Of a stretch of DNA of 64,000 nucleotides, positions 47,301 to 59,210 are shown piece by piece. The notes beneath the pieces are model-generated. The model made no database searches, was not told the origin of the DNA, and saw only the letters and a list, made by a program, of their open reading frames with translations. Position numbers and translations under genes: made by a program. The stretch's first letter is position 1. Each line of letters starts with the position of its first letter. The stretch covers positions 56,621,249-56,685,248 of the forward strand of contig OZ038423.1 of assembly GCA_964036155.1 (NCBI GenBank). Direction: 5' to 3'. This DNA is from Diploscapter coronatus. Its lineage: Eukaryota > Nematoda > Chromadorea > Rhabditida > Rhabditidae.

Positions 47301-50300
47301 GGTCCCTAAACCTGGCATAATTTAAGCCTCGTAATTTGTGTACTAGCTTTCATCATTTTCCTCTTATTTATTCGTCTTCTTTCTAGTGGCTGACAGAAAT
47401 CATGAAAATACCTCTTTCCTATATCGAATTTTTCGACTTTTCTAAATTCCTAAATTTGGTATTAATTCTTTTAGAAAATGACCTTACCTTTTTAATTGAC
47501 CTCTAAATTTGTCTCGAGGTCTTATAAAAAAAAAAAGTGCAAAATTATCGATTTTCGAGCGATCTTAATAGATTTTCGCTCAATTACATTGGAAAGTGCC
47601 AAAATTGTTGCCTATTCAGACAGGATTTTCTCCTATTAGACATAGAAAATTTAGAGAGGAAATGAGAAATCGCGTAAAGTTTTGAAATGAAAAACGCGTC
47701 AAGTACGTGTGGTAATTATTAGGCGAAAGGTGAGAAATTCATATATATGGATGGAAAAAAGCAACCGTGCAGCAAAATCTGCACCGAAGATTTAGAAAGT
47801 GAGACGGGCACAACCCCATAAAATTTTCGAAACTTTCTCCGAGGTTTTCCTCGATCAGAAAATATTTTTTCGACCTTCCTCCCGGTTTTCCCCCAACCAA
47901 TACTTGAGGCTATTTGGACATCATCTTGCCATAAGTATCCTGGAAGTCTTTTTTTTCTATGATGAGGGATAGGAGAAGAAAAACAGGCTGGAATGTTTTT
48001 GTAGCCACTTTTCCATTTATTCTAGTTTGCCAATAACCATAAAATCATGATGCTAAATGATTTAGGTAGTTTTCTTGGATGAGATCAGGAAAATCACAGG
48101 ATTAAGAGAGCGGATAGGAGTAGGCTAATTTGCGCTTGTTTGGACCTAGTTTTGATCGTTTGTAGTTTGGGATAGGTTTCAATTATCGTTTATGGGCATT
48201 AGATATTTTTTATCCTATTAACTTGGCCAATCAGCAAATATAATGTGCAAGTTTTCTAAATAAGTTCACAAATTTGCTTATAAAATTAGTTCTAAAATCT
48301 TGTTCGGTTTGACACTAGAATTTTATATTAAAAAAATAGAATTTTCTCTAATCTGTTTCAAAAGTCCTCGTAGTTTTCTTGGTATAGATTGCTTATGACT
48401 CGATTTTATAAATTAACTTTCAAAATATTACCTCTGCTATGTTTCAAAATAACGTTATATTTGTAGCTCGGAGTGCATATTCATTACGCGTTTGCTTTAT
48501 ACATAGGCTCTATGATTGTAGTCAAACATTCGGGCTTCATTAGGAAGTAGAAAGTGGGAACGAATATAGAATGTCCATTTTCGGTACCTATTGTACTTTT
48601 AGATATCCGCTCAAGAGTCTAAAAATCTTCTCTTTTATTATTTTGTAATTACAAGTATTCGAAAAATGATCTTTTCTAAAAGCTATATTACTTCCTCTTC
48701 ATAGTTTGTAGTTCTAGAATTTTCTGGAAAAATCTTTGATGTTTTACAACAATCTTATTTCCTATTTTTGCAAAAAATCTGGAGCAAACTTAATTCCATT
48801 CGACTATTCAACCCTCCCCCACTTCCTATTAGGATAAATCTATCGATTTTGGAAAATACCTGCGCACGAGATTTTCCTGTTCATTTAGGTTACCTCTGTA
48901 AAGTCGGCTTACTGTTTTTCTCCAAAAATCAGCGCTATTTCTCGGGTCAGAAAGTCTTTTCCGCTCTCGATTTTCAAGACTATTTTCCTTTCGCAGCTAT
49001 CTTTTAGTTACATCGGTAAGTTGTTTGACGGTCAAGGGGGCTTCTTAATTTTTCTTTTCTCTATCTTTGTCTAGTGCTATTTCTCAAGGCCTCTATCACT
49101 CTATTTTCTCAAAATTAGGTTCTATTTCTTCTATTTTTCTTTCTTCTCTAATTTTGGCGTGATATTTTTCAAGGTCTCGATCTCTGTATGACTCTTTCGA
49201 CTCTCCCATGATCAAGCACTATTTTCTCTCGCTTTATTTGGCCTCTTTTCCACATCCCGCTCCCCGTTTCGATTTGTACACGATTATCCACAATTTGACG
49301 ATTGTTTTTCTCGAAAAACTGTCACTTTGACTAATTCCGTTCGAGAAAATTTGTATTGGTTTGTTTTTCTTCTTAAAAATACCGTAAAATTTGATTCGTT
49401 TTCATGGAAATTAAAAATTTTTTTGAATGATCACCGACTTTTTTTCGAAAGGAAGTAATTTTGTTAATCCGGCTGAAGCAATTCAATCCATTTTGGGGAA
49501 AGCGCAAGGGGTTTAGGATTTTTGGTAATTTCATTCTAAAAATTGGATTTTCAATGTTGATCTTCCTGGTTAGCCAGATCATTCTTTCGCATTGTGGCCT
49601 TCTTTTGATCCTTTGCACATTAGTGAGGTTGAAATGGTTTTCGGTCAGTGTTTGGTAATGGAATTCCTCTAGACTTTTTTCCTCTTCTTTATAGAAGGAT
49701 AGATTAGTGAAGAGTACTGGAGAAATAGTAATGAAAAAGGCGGAGGATTTTGGAAATAGTATACATTTTTAGATGGTCAAAGGATGAAAAGACGAGCTTT
49801 TACAGTGAGCTAAAATAGGTAAAATAGCACTTTTAAATGATCAAAAGTCCGAGAAGTAGTATTGAATTTTGAGATGGTAAAAGATAGAAACGCTTTCACT
49901 AACCCCTCTCTAACATAGTGCCTCAAGCTACTTGCGTCCGAATATTTGTTTAGTGACTGTCTTTATTCTCTTCCGCTATCTGTTTTCTCTCACCTTCCAT
50001 ACTATTTACTCCTTCTCTGTCTTTATCTTTCTATTTTCCCATTACTATTTCTCCCCTTCTCTCTCTCTCTCTCCCAACTGTTAGTATAGTCCAGCATCAT
50101 TGCGTTTCACTCATACATTTTTGATTATTTCTCTGGCTCATTAATTTTTTCAATCTCTGTTCTTATGGTTAAGCGCTGACAGGAAAAACAGGCTGGAATA
50201 TCTAATGCATAGTCAGTGTTATATTTAACGTATCATTCCTTTTGTTATCATATCGGGTTTTATCTGGGCTGATATTCTCTCGGCCCTATCGCCGGATATA

Positions 50301-53300
50301 CCATTTAGTGCTAGTGTTTTATTGATCTTTTCTCAGATCAATTTATTTTATATCAGCCAGTTTTTATCTCCTATGCTTTGTCACGTAAAGCAGGCTTTAA
50401 AAATCTCAAATGTCTTGTGCCGTATAAAACCCATTTTGATTCCTATCCTTAATCACACGATTCAAGACTTATGCCAAATTTAGAAATAAAGAATTGGACC
50501 TGGCTTCAAACTCCATAAAATTTACAATTTAATCCCAAAACTTTCATACGAAGTTCACCTTTCCAAATTTATCCTTTTCAAAAAATCGATTCTGCTGATC
50601 TCACGCTTGTGCGTTTTACGGGTCGAAAATGGATGAACTTCCTCGCCCAGGGGTCAGCGCGCTCGAATTGTTTATTTTTAGGCCTAACATCGGTTGCGCT
50701 AACGCGCGCGTGCGGCTAGACACCGCGCACTGCAAAATTGCTCTATACGAGAAATAGACGTAACAGGGATTTTTACGCGTATTTTACCCTATTTAACCAC
50801 GCATTCTTTCGTTCCTTCACGGTAATTAGGTCGAACCGTATCAAGTATGCGAGAGCGCGCGAGATTTTTGAAGATGAAGTTTGGCTTGCTAAGAATTAGG
50901 AAGTTGAGGAGTATTGACTATTCTGTTTTGTTGAAATAGTTAGCTTCAGCAGAATGCAAGAAGATTTTGTACCGAAATTTTTGGAAACCTTAAAATCTAT
51001 TATTGACTTGTGAATTTGATTGTTATTTTTACTCACAGGGTAATATTGGTGGCGGAATGATGATCTGCCTTTTCTTCGGAGACTTCTAAAATTTCTAAAA
51101 CATCTAATTTTTTGTGTAAGTCACGAAAATAATTAGCCATTTCCGCAGCAACTTTCGTTGATTTTCGCCCGATGCGCATTTCCGCATCTCAAATTACGCC
51201 ACATTGCACACATACACCTTTTAACCACAAACACTCATTTTGCGCGTCAACCTCGCGCCCACTTGAGGACGCAAGCGTATAGCCGCTCTTTACCGCAGGC
51301 GCAAAAAATAAGCAGAGGAAAAATACGCTAAGGAATATATTCCCCTATATCCTCTTGGTATCCTTGGCATAAGTGCTTGCATACATCGGAGGAGATTACT
51401 TTCTGGAATGAACTATTTGGATATAGGTATACACTTTCATCTTTCAGATAGGTCTATTGGATTTTGAAGTGGGCTTGATTTTTCTTCAAATCTATGAGAT
51501 TTCATATATCTGGACCTCAAGATTTTAAGATTTATCTAAAGCTTACCTGAAACATTGAACTTCAAAAATTCTGGATTTTGAAAGATCCGGAATTTTTTTT
51601 TGAAATATCGCAATTCTGACTCATTATTTGCTCTTCGTAACTCGAGGTCTACAAATATTTGGGGCTTGTTCATTTGGCACATCAAATTTCAAGAAAGTGA
51701 CTTTTTGAAATATCGCTTTTCTTTGTGATCTCAATCTAACCTTACTATTCTGTTGAAGATCAATGTCGTTATAGTCATTCTATGCTGAAAAATAGTGTTT
51801 GAAAACAATCTAATTGTAAGATATTTTTAATGTCTTTAAAATTGTCAAAGTATTGTCCCGAACTCAGTTAGAACTCAAATTTTCGTGACGTGGCTCGAAA
51901 TTTGTTATCTTTTGCGGGAAAGGAAGTCTTTCGTAGGCGCAACTTTCAAATTCCATATTTGCTCTTGGGGAAATGATAAGAGTATCAGTAAGGGAAGTCA
52001 AAATTCTGATGATTCTATCAAAATTTTATCGATTGATGGGAATTTTACTCCATCTATTTCCAAAAACTTTTATCTTGTCATTCAAAAATGCAAACTTTTC
52101 TAATATTTTTTGTTTGGTCATCGAAAATTGCATTTATTTTGATTCACCCCATTTTGTGTGAAGCTTGTCTTAAATTGAGATGTTTTTTCTTTCGAAGTTC
52201 AGAAATGCAAGAATTTTTCGTACATTTTGCAAAAAAATCATTCTTTTGAAGTTGAAAATGTGAAAAGTGGAGATAAAGATCAGTCCCCTTTTGTCTGCGC
52301 ATTTACCATGTAGTTTGATTTTTTATGGAAGGTTAGAAATAGGTCGATCGAAATTGGAAAATCGCTATTCAACAACTAGGTAAATTGTTCGGGCTGGAAA
52401 AACAACTTGCTGAGCTTATTTTGATTGAGAATTATCGGCGATTTTTGTGATTTCAGGAATGAAAAATATGTAGGTTTCAGATATATAACATATTTTTAGC
52501 CTGCTTGATCTTTCAATATTCTGAGTTGATCTTTTGAAAAATGATAATTAAAAATGATTAAAATAGGTTTCGAAAATAAAATAATACAAATTTTCACCTC
52601 CGATAATAGCAATCTGTTTTGGTATTCATATAAAGTTTATCATGACGACACTTTCTTCCCGTCAATATTTACCGCAATTTTCGGCCAAATAACAGAATAA
52701 TATAATCCGATTGATCATTTTCAATATGCTCCAGAGGTCATCCATCGAGAGTTGGGTTGGGCTAGGTTAGATCGGCACTTTGTTTCCTGTTGCATATTTT
52801 ATTTTCCTGGTTACTTTTCAAAATATTTCTTTTTCCAGAATCCTAATTGTTTTTTAATCTTAATTTTTCATCTAATTTCCCATAATTAAACTTTTCCAAT
52901 AATTTTTCTCTAAAACCGTAAATCACGATTCATCACTAATTGCTAATGTAAAAATGCAAACATGCTCTACGGCAAAAAGCTAATGGACAGTCTATTCTTT
53001 CGTCATGTTTGTCAAGAAAAATGATGCAGTCTTTGGCTTTTCTCGGCGATTTTTGCAAGATACAGGAAATAGCTGGAGAACATCGAGAGAATGAGAGGTA
53101 GAGAAAAAGAAATAGTATAGGGAAAATGAGAGAGGAAAGATTGATTAAAAAAAGAAAATAGCGCTGAGAAATGAAAAAAAAACAACGAAAATTACGTCAA
53201 AAAATAAGGAAGGAAAAAGGTAAGCACATGTAATCAAAGTACTCGAGAGAATAGACAATATCTGGGGAAAAACGAAATTAGTCTATTCATTTCTTGAGGA

Positions 53301-53373
53301 AGAATCGGGGTGATCTCTATGCACCACATTTAGGCTATTTTTGAACATTTTTAGGAAAAGTGGATTTTTCTGG
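44334..53373. other. Gene-free region downstream of ABCE1 (left part of 14.9-kb spacer)
   Basis: No protein-coding exon, tRNA or transposon protein could be recognised. Local points: CpG-rich clusters at about 50640-50740 (GCGCTAACGCGCGCGTGCGG) and 51165-51310 (GATGCGCATTTCCGC, TTTTGCGCGTCAACCTCGCG); a CT microsatellite near 50053-50074; a 17-bp word GAAAAACAGGCTGGAAT present exactly at 47978-47994 and 50183-50199; degenerate tandem units at about 49700-49890; and a purine-rich tract at 53060-53230. It may be the 5' regulatory region or a long 5' intron of the GalNAc-transferase gene. Confidence 0.5.
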
Positions 53374-53394
53374 TTTAGTTTCGCAAATTTATTG
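53374..53394 (+). repeat. Left target-site duplication of the SINE
   Basis: 21 bp identical to 53674-53694. It marks the left edge of the insertion and, because it has no mismatch, suggests the insertion is fairly recent. Confidence 0.88.
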
Positions 53395-53673
53395 CGGAGC
53401 GGCGTAGCGCAGTGGTTGTGTGTTACTGCCTACAGCTAGGGCTCAAGTTCGCCCCCCGCTCCTACCCAAACCAAGGGGGTTAAGAAATGTTGGTAGTGGA
53501 TAAAACCACGAAAAATTCGCCTAAAAATCCCTCGGCTGTTGCACACAACAACAGTCTGTCCTCGGGCCGGGCCACTAGTCCTGTGTGGCTAGGATAGGCC
53601 GACTGTCCCATTATGGGCTGAGGGTAGCCGACCCCCACCTAGTGGGGAATAATAAGGCTAGGAAATTTTTTTT
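53395..53673 (+). mobile_element. tRNA-derived SINE with target-site duplication
   Basis: The first 67 bases (53396-53462) are tRNA-like: a perfect 7-bp acceptor-type stem GGAGCGG/CCGCTCC, an A-box TAGCGCAGTGG (53405-53415) and a B-box-like AGTTCGCCCCC near 53447, i.e. an internal RNA polymerase III promoter. About 210 bp of unrelated body follow, ending in a T-rich tail. The element is flanked by exact 21-bp direct repeats (53374-53394 and 53674-53694, containing TTTAGTTTCGCAAATTTATT), the hallmark of LINE-mediated insertion. A functional tRNA is unlikely because the anticodon and T arms do not fold well. Confidence 0.88.
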
Positions 53674-53694
53674 TTTAGTTTCGCAAATTTATTG
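53674..53694 (+). repeat. Right target-site duplication of the SINE
   Basis: 21 bp identical to 53374-53394, directly after the T-rich tail of the element. Confidence 0.88.
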
Positions 53695-56600
53695 TATATT
53701 TTATATTTTTGAAAATTATACGAGTCTTTGAAGATAATCGTTCAATTAGAAATTGATCTAAGGTAGTGGATTTTTGAAACATATAGTCTAAATTTCATTG
53801 ATTTTCTTTCATAATTCTGAAAATTATGGCTTTTAATGGTCGAAAATGGTAGCATTTTTGATTTCTTAAATTGATCTAAGAAGTAGTTTACCCGAAACAC
53901 ATCCATACCTCTCTTTTCTAACCTCTTTTACAAACGGGGCAATATTTGACAAGATTTTGACATCTTTTCATTTTCGCACCTGGCTACTCATCAATGAAAA
54001 GGGGGATTGGTCAGTTTTGAGTTGGGTATGATGGCCGAAAGAGAAAATAATTGACGAAATAGATAGAAAGGCCGGAAACTTGGAGAATTACTGATAAGAA
54101 GTTGGAGAAAATGGGAAAATAGCTAGGGAAAGTGATCAAAATTCCACTTTCTTTGAGAAAATAGTGAAAAAGATAAACTTAAAAGAAATATTGCGGTCTA
54201 GTGAAAAAAACGTTGAGAATTTTATTGAGAAAATAGTGTGAGTTAGTGATAATAGGATATCAGGGGATGTGAAAATGCGATATCTCGAAAATAGTAAAGA
54301 GTAGCCATTTTTCTCACTTCCTATCTTTATTTTTGATATTTTCTCGACTTTTTAGATGGCTATTGATATCAGAAATCTGGAAAATAAGAGTAGTTTTTTT
54401 TTCTCTGATCACCCCTTCTGGTCACTTCCCTTTCGCTTTTTCTTTGATAGCTTTCGGCTTTCATATTATAAAATAGAAGCCCTCACTCCCCAGGCTCTCT
54501 TCAATTTGCTTTGTTTGTTCGTTGGTTCTCGTGGAAGAGCAAATTCGACATTGTGCAGATTTTTCGGTGACTTGATTGATTTTATTCTGAACAGATCGAA
54601 TTTTCTCAACGACTTGAAAAAAATTTCAACTTTTTAACTAATTTTTCGACATTTCCTTTCAGCGATTATTCTCTGACTAAAACTTTCGCTAAAAATCTCG
54701 ATATCTTTGATGCTTTTATGATCGATTATTTTCTAGACACCCAAAATAATCCTTCCATTTTTATAGGGGAATATGAAAAATTCGTACCTGGTTTTTTCCC
54801 TCCCCTCTTTTTCTCTTATAATTGCGTTATCTTTTTCGTTCATTATCTGATTTGTTGCTTTCTCTAATTCTCTCTGATCATCATATTATTTCCATTTTTA
54901 GAGAAAGACACGATGCATCGCGTGGAAAAGGACCCTAAAGGGACTCGACAATGAGAGTTAAGAGATTGAAGAGAAAAAGAAGAGAGAAAGAGAGAGATGA
55001 ACTGACTGTTTATCGATCGAAGCAGCTAGAGAGCGAGAAAAGAAATAGAAATGAGATAAGAAAAAGTTCATTCATTATTGTCCTGGCTTGATCAAGAACG
55101 ATCCAGAATTTTGCAACTTTTATTTTTCTCTAAGAAATTTCTAGGTATTTTGAATTTTACCAACATCTGCATATCTTTGACATTTCGATTTGAAAAATTC
55201 CATAGGTGTACTCATAATTTTACCGGACTGTTCTAGATTTACAGCTCTAAAATGGTTTTATTGCCTTTCCGAGAAATTTTCGAACTTTCCCGATTCTACC
55301 ATTTTTCAAAAATTTAGAATGAAAACATTTTACAGCACTTTTCATTATGCTCACTTTATTTATTCTTCTTCTTTCACTCTCTCCATTTTCTATGCTCTCG
55401 AGTTTTTCTCTAAATCTTTCCTCTCCCTAAAATTCGAACATTTGCAATCGTTTAGTCTTTATTCCACCAAACTCCTCCAAATTTTACGATTTTCCGACTT
55501 TTCGCCCAAAAATTTGAATGAATTCGAAATTTGAATTTCCACTTTTTCATTTTCATTTCATTTGTTATTCATTACTTGTCTTCGCTTGGCGTTGGAAGGT
55601 CGGATCTGGTAAAAGGTTGGTTAGCACTGGAAAAAATTTGCCAAAATTGGGTAATTAACCCCAATGCTTTGGCTAATTACCTAGGTTTTTTATTTCGAAA
55701 ATTCTTCAATCTTGAATTAGTTACCTTGGGAAATTTTAAAAATTAGGAAATTAGCCAAGGCAATTAACTTCAAAACTTTGCAAATTATCGAAATTTGACT
55801 ACTTTCGAAAAAATAGTATTAGCAATTAGCGAAAAATTTCAGCTAGTTTTTTTTTTTTAATTTGCTGACTTCACAACCATTTTTGCGTAATAACTCAATA
55901 TGCCTCGTAAATTGTGCGATAATGATCAGTTCTAGATGAACCTATCCCTCTTTATGAGTCAAAGAAAACGAAAAATGAGTAACTTTGAAATTGGCAGGTT
56001 CAGACTGCCCTATTTTATATTTTCTTAAAATTCATCCCACTTAAAATTGAAAAATTGGCATCTAACTGTTAATTATTTGAAAATAGTTTTGCGCGTAGAA
56101 AAATGTAATTTCCTTATCAAGCATCGCCGTAAAATTTCGTAGGCATACGTGACGAATTTTTCAACGATCGTATGAGGGCATCGGTAATTTTGTAATTTCC
56201 ACCAATTATTTTTTGAAATTGTCGATATTGTTATTCTCTCACAACATTAGTTATTCATGGAGGTTCTATTATTACTTCGGGTGAAACCTACCCTAATTAC
56301 TATGTATGAAAACCGAAGCGAGTTTATTATTTTTTGATGTTCGCCCCAAGTAATATATTCCGAATGAGAATGGGATCTAGGCGAGTTGATTAAAGATGTC
56401 CATCCAAAAAGGACACCTAGGAATGTAAATGAAGTACCAGAATGATGTTTTCAAGATCCCACATATGGAAAGGTCAACTTTTCTGGAAGTAGGAATTTGT
56501 GCAAGAAATAGTGATCAGAGGCGAAAACGAATGCAAAAATTTAAGGAAGAGGACATTGAAAGCGAGAAATAATGTGGGAAATTTTGAGAGAAAAGATGAG

Positions 56601-56979
56601 AAAGAAATGGTGTCAATTTTTCAGGAAGCAAGATACTAAAAGGAAATACTTCTTGAACTTTTATTTGTAAAAGATTAAAAAAGGAGGAATAGTGAAAGTT
56701 GAAAAGATCTCGAGAGTTGAAGAATATTTTTATGGATTTTTCCATAGCTAGGAGAAATAAATAGCTCATGAAATCGAGAGAGTTTTAGATCGTGAATTTT
56801 TCTCTCCGAAAGATAGATAGTCTTTAAAAATTCGAAGGAAAAAAATGGGGAACTTGAAATAGTTCGTTGTTTTGAGAGAGCACCAGGTTTTAGAAACTCT
56901 CGAAAAGTGTTCAGCTCTTCTGCTCTTTTCCGCCGTTCGGTTTATACAAGCCCAGTCTCTTTTGGTAGACTAGGCCTGT

Positions 56980-56995
56980 GTGCAGCCGGCTGCAC
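56980..56995. repeat. 16-bp perfect palindrome in a GC-rich island
   Basis: GTGCAGCCGGCTGCAC reads the same on both strands. It is preceded by a smaller hairpin (CAGTCT...AGACTAGG, about 56952-56974). The surrounding 200 bp are clearly less AT-rich than the spacer, so a promoter, dimeric-factor site or untranslated exon is plausible. Confidence 0.4.
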
Positions 56996-58630
56996 TTGCT
57001 TTTTCCTTGTTCAAGCCTCTCCTTTCTGTCTACGTCCGCAGGGGGCTATTCATAAAAAAAAGAGGAGTAGAGGAGGCATTCTTTTCATTCACTAGCATTT
57101 CTGTGTCGATATTTATATGGAGACTTGACGAAACGATGTAGCATATGCAGGATTTTTCTTTCTTTGGACCCCTAATTTTATGGATTTTTTCAGGTTTTAT
57201 AATTTAACTTTTGTTCAAAGCCCATCCGATCCTAGCTAATATCCTCGAAAATCCATAATTTCTATTCGGTCAGGATTTCATCATTGCCGATATTTATTTT
57301 GTCCGATCCGCTTTATTTTCGGATCTATATTTTTGCAGTTCGAATAGTACAGATAAATTGAATTTTTGTCTGCTCTAGGGAAATAGAGAAACGGAAAAGG
57401 AGCTTCGATTTGTTAGACACAGACGGAAAAGAGATGATTACACGTGGCACAAAAGAGGAAGCGAAAAGAGGGCACAAAATTATGTTTGCCTAATATTTTA
57501 GGCCCAAATGGTCAGGAATTCGTATTTTTTTCGAGAAAAGTATGTTTTTATTTTGGTATAAAAATTATCTTTGAGAAAGTTTTGGTCTGAATTTTTTCTC
57601 AGAAACGAAAAAACTGGGATTTTCTTTTAAAAAATTTAGTCAGGACATGTTTCCGATTTTGTTTTTTTTAATTTTTGTTTGTTGAAAAATTGCGCAGTCT
57701 AGAGGATGCAATTTCACGAATCAAAGTGGGATTTTTGCGAGTTTGCGCGCATAAGCTTCTCATCGGAAGTATCATTTTTCTCTGATGTGTCTAAAATCGA
57801 AAAGAAAATTAAAAGAGGGGCCCACTTATCGAAGAAATTTATATCATTTTTCGGTTTACTGAAAAATTTATCCCGTTTACTGATCACTCATTTGAAAAGT
57901 TCACAACTATTTCCCTTATCAATATTATTTCACTTTAAAATTGAGCGAACTTTGCAAGAAATTGTCAAAATCAGGAAAAAATTGACTACTTATCCAAGTT
58001 TTGATATAATTATTTCCTATCAGTAAAGATTTCGAGATAGCTTTCCTTTTCATTTTTCTTTATATTTATTTAGCTACAAGTTTCATTATTTCATAGACGG
58101 ATCCGTTCGAAAGCTCGTTCTTTTTTCTCTTTACTCTCTCACTCTCCCTTTCGTTAGAAAATATCTCGTCTAATTCTATAAAATAGTGGCTAAAACAGGC
58201 TAGGCTAAATTTCGAACTTGATCTGAGCTAGTTACACCAGACTAGCATATAGGCTTTTTTCTTATGTCCGCAAATGTCGGGTTTGAAAAAGGAGTGGATT
58301 TTGAATAACAAATAAATAGAGGGTCTAAAACATAAAGTGGGCGGTTTTTATACGATCTAATATACTTTTCTCTCCTCAACCCTCTCTCTACAAACAAAAC
58401 TGAAATTTTGTCATTTCATTCAATTTTAATTTTCCTCGAAAACTCCATCGTTTTATATCATTTAGTTTATCGATTTTTCCATCGTATTCTTACCTACTTT
58501 GAAAGAAGTTGATCTTTTCCTAGAAAAAGATAAAATCTTCAGAAACATTTTTTAAAATAAATTTCTTTCTCGAAAAAGATCTCTTCTTTCATTAAAAGGG
58601 GTCAAAGTGATTAATTTTTTAAATTTTCAG

Positions 58631-58740
58631 ATTGCGGCGCCCAAACATCGGAGTCGTTAACCCTTTCCGGTCCTCAGATCGATCAAATTAGGCGCCAGCG
58701 AAGAATCCGCGAAAATCCTATAAATAAAAAAAATCCGCGA
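58631..58740 (+). other. Candidate 5' UTR exon of the GalNAc-transferase gene
   Basis: A strong acceptor AAATTTTCAG (58621-58630) is followed by unusually GC-rich, gene-like sequence (ATTGCGGCGCCCAAACATCG). A second acceptor lies 22 nt before the ATG at 59211, so the intervening DNA could be a 5' UTR intron. I cannot place a confident donor, so the right border is approximate. Confidence 0.3.
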
Positions 58741-59178
58741 TTTTTAAAAAAAAAATTTCAAACTAAAAGCGGGTGATTCGAAGAGTTTGTATTCCCTATT
58801 TTCTATATTCTATTCGACTAGAAGCTGATTTATTTTTATTCCACGAATTTCTAAATTTCTACAAACCAAATTAGAAGCAAACACGGGTATTCCTATTTCT
58901 TAGTCTGTGGTAAGGACTTATTTCTATGAAATGTCATAATTAAAAATAGATTTACTTTTGAAGTTTTATGAGTCTTTCGAAACATTAGAATATTTGTATG
59001 AAAAAGCTATTTTGTTCCTGTTAGATTGAACTTTTCCTTTTGAATAGATCAAACATTCCATGGAGTTAGCCGAAATTACAATTTTCAAATTTTAGGACCT
59101 TTTGAAACCTACTAAATTGGGAAAAATAAAATTTTCGTAAAATATCTTCAGAAAAAGCAACCTTACCAAAATTTGAAA

Positions 59179-59188
59179 TTTCTTGCAG
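59179..59188 (+). promoter_or_regulatory. Splice acceptor in front of the GalNAc-transferase start
   Basis: TTTCTTGCAG ends 22 bases before the ATG. It is either a trans-splice acceptor or the end of a 5' UTR intron leading back to 58631 or further. Confidence 0.5.
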
Positions 59189-59210
59189 ATATTATTGATA
59201 ATAAATCGCG

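Larger units (their letters stand above)
53695..59210. other. Gene-free region upstream of the GalNAc-transferase (right part of 14.9-kb spacer)
   Basis: A purine-rich block (about 54000-54300, with repeated GAAAATAGT) is followed by a pyrimidine-rich block (about 54310-54900), then another GA tract at 54940-55070. Clusters of TTAATTACC-like words lie at 55645-55770. A GC-richer island is at 56880-57080. The last 600 bp may hold a 5' UTR exon of the downstream gene. I see no coding gene. Confidence 0.5.

Noticed and set aside
53396..53462. Functional tRNA gene
   Set aside because: The end stem and promoter boxes are good, but the inner arms fold poorly, and the sequence continues into a body bounded by target-site duplications, so it is the head of a SINE.
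56907..57095. 62-codon plus-strand open frame in the GC-rich island
   Set aside because: Codon pattern and residues show no domain; the composition shift fits regulatory DNA or an untranslated exon better.
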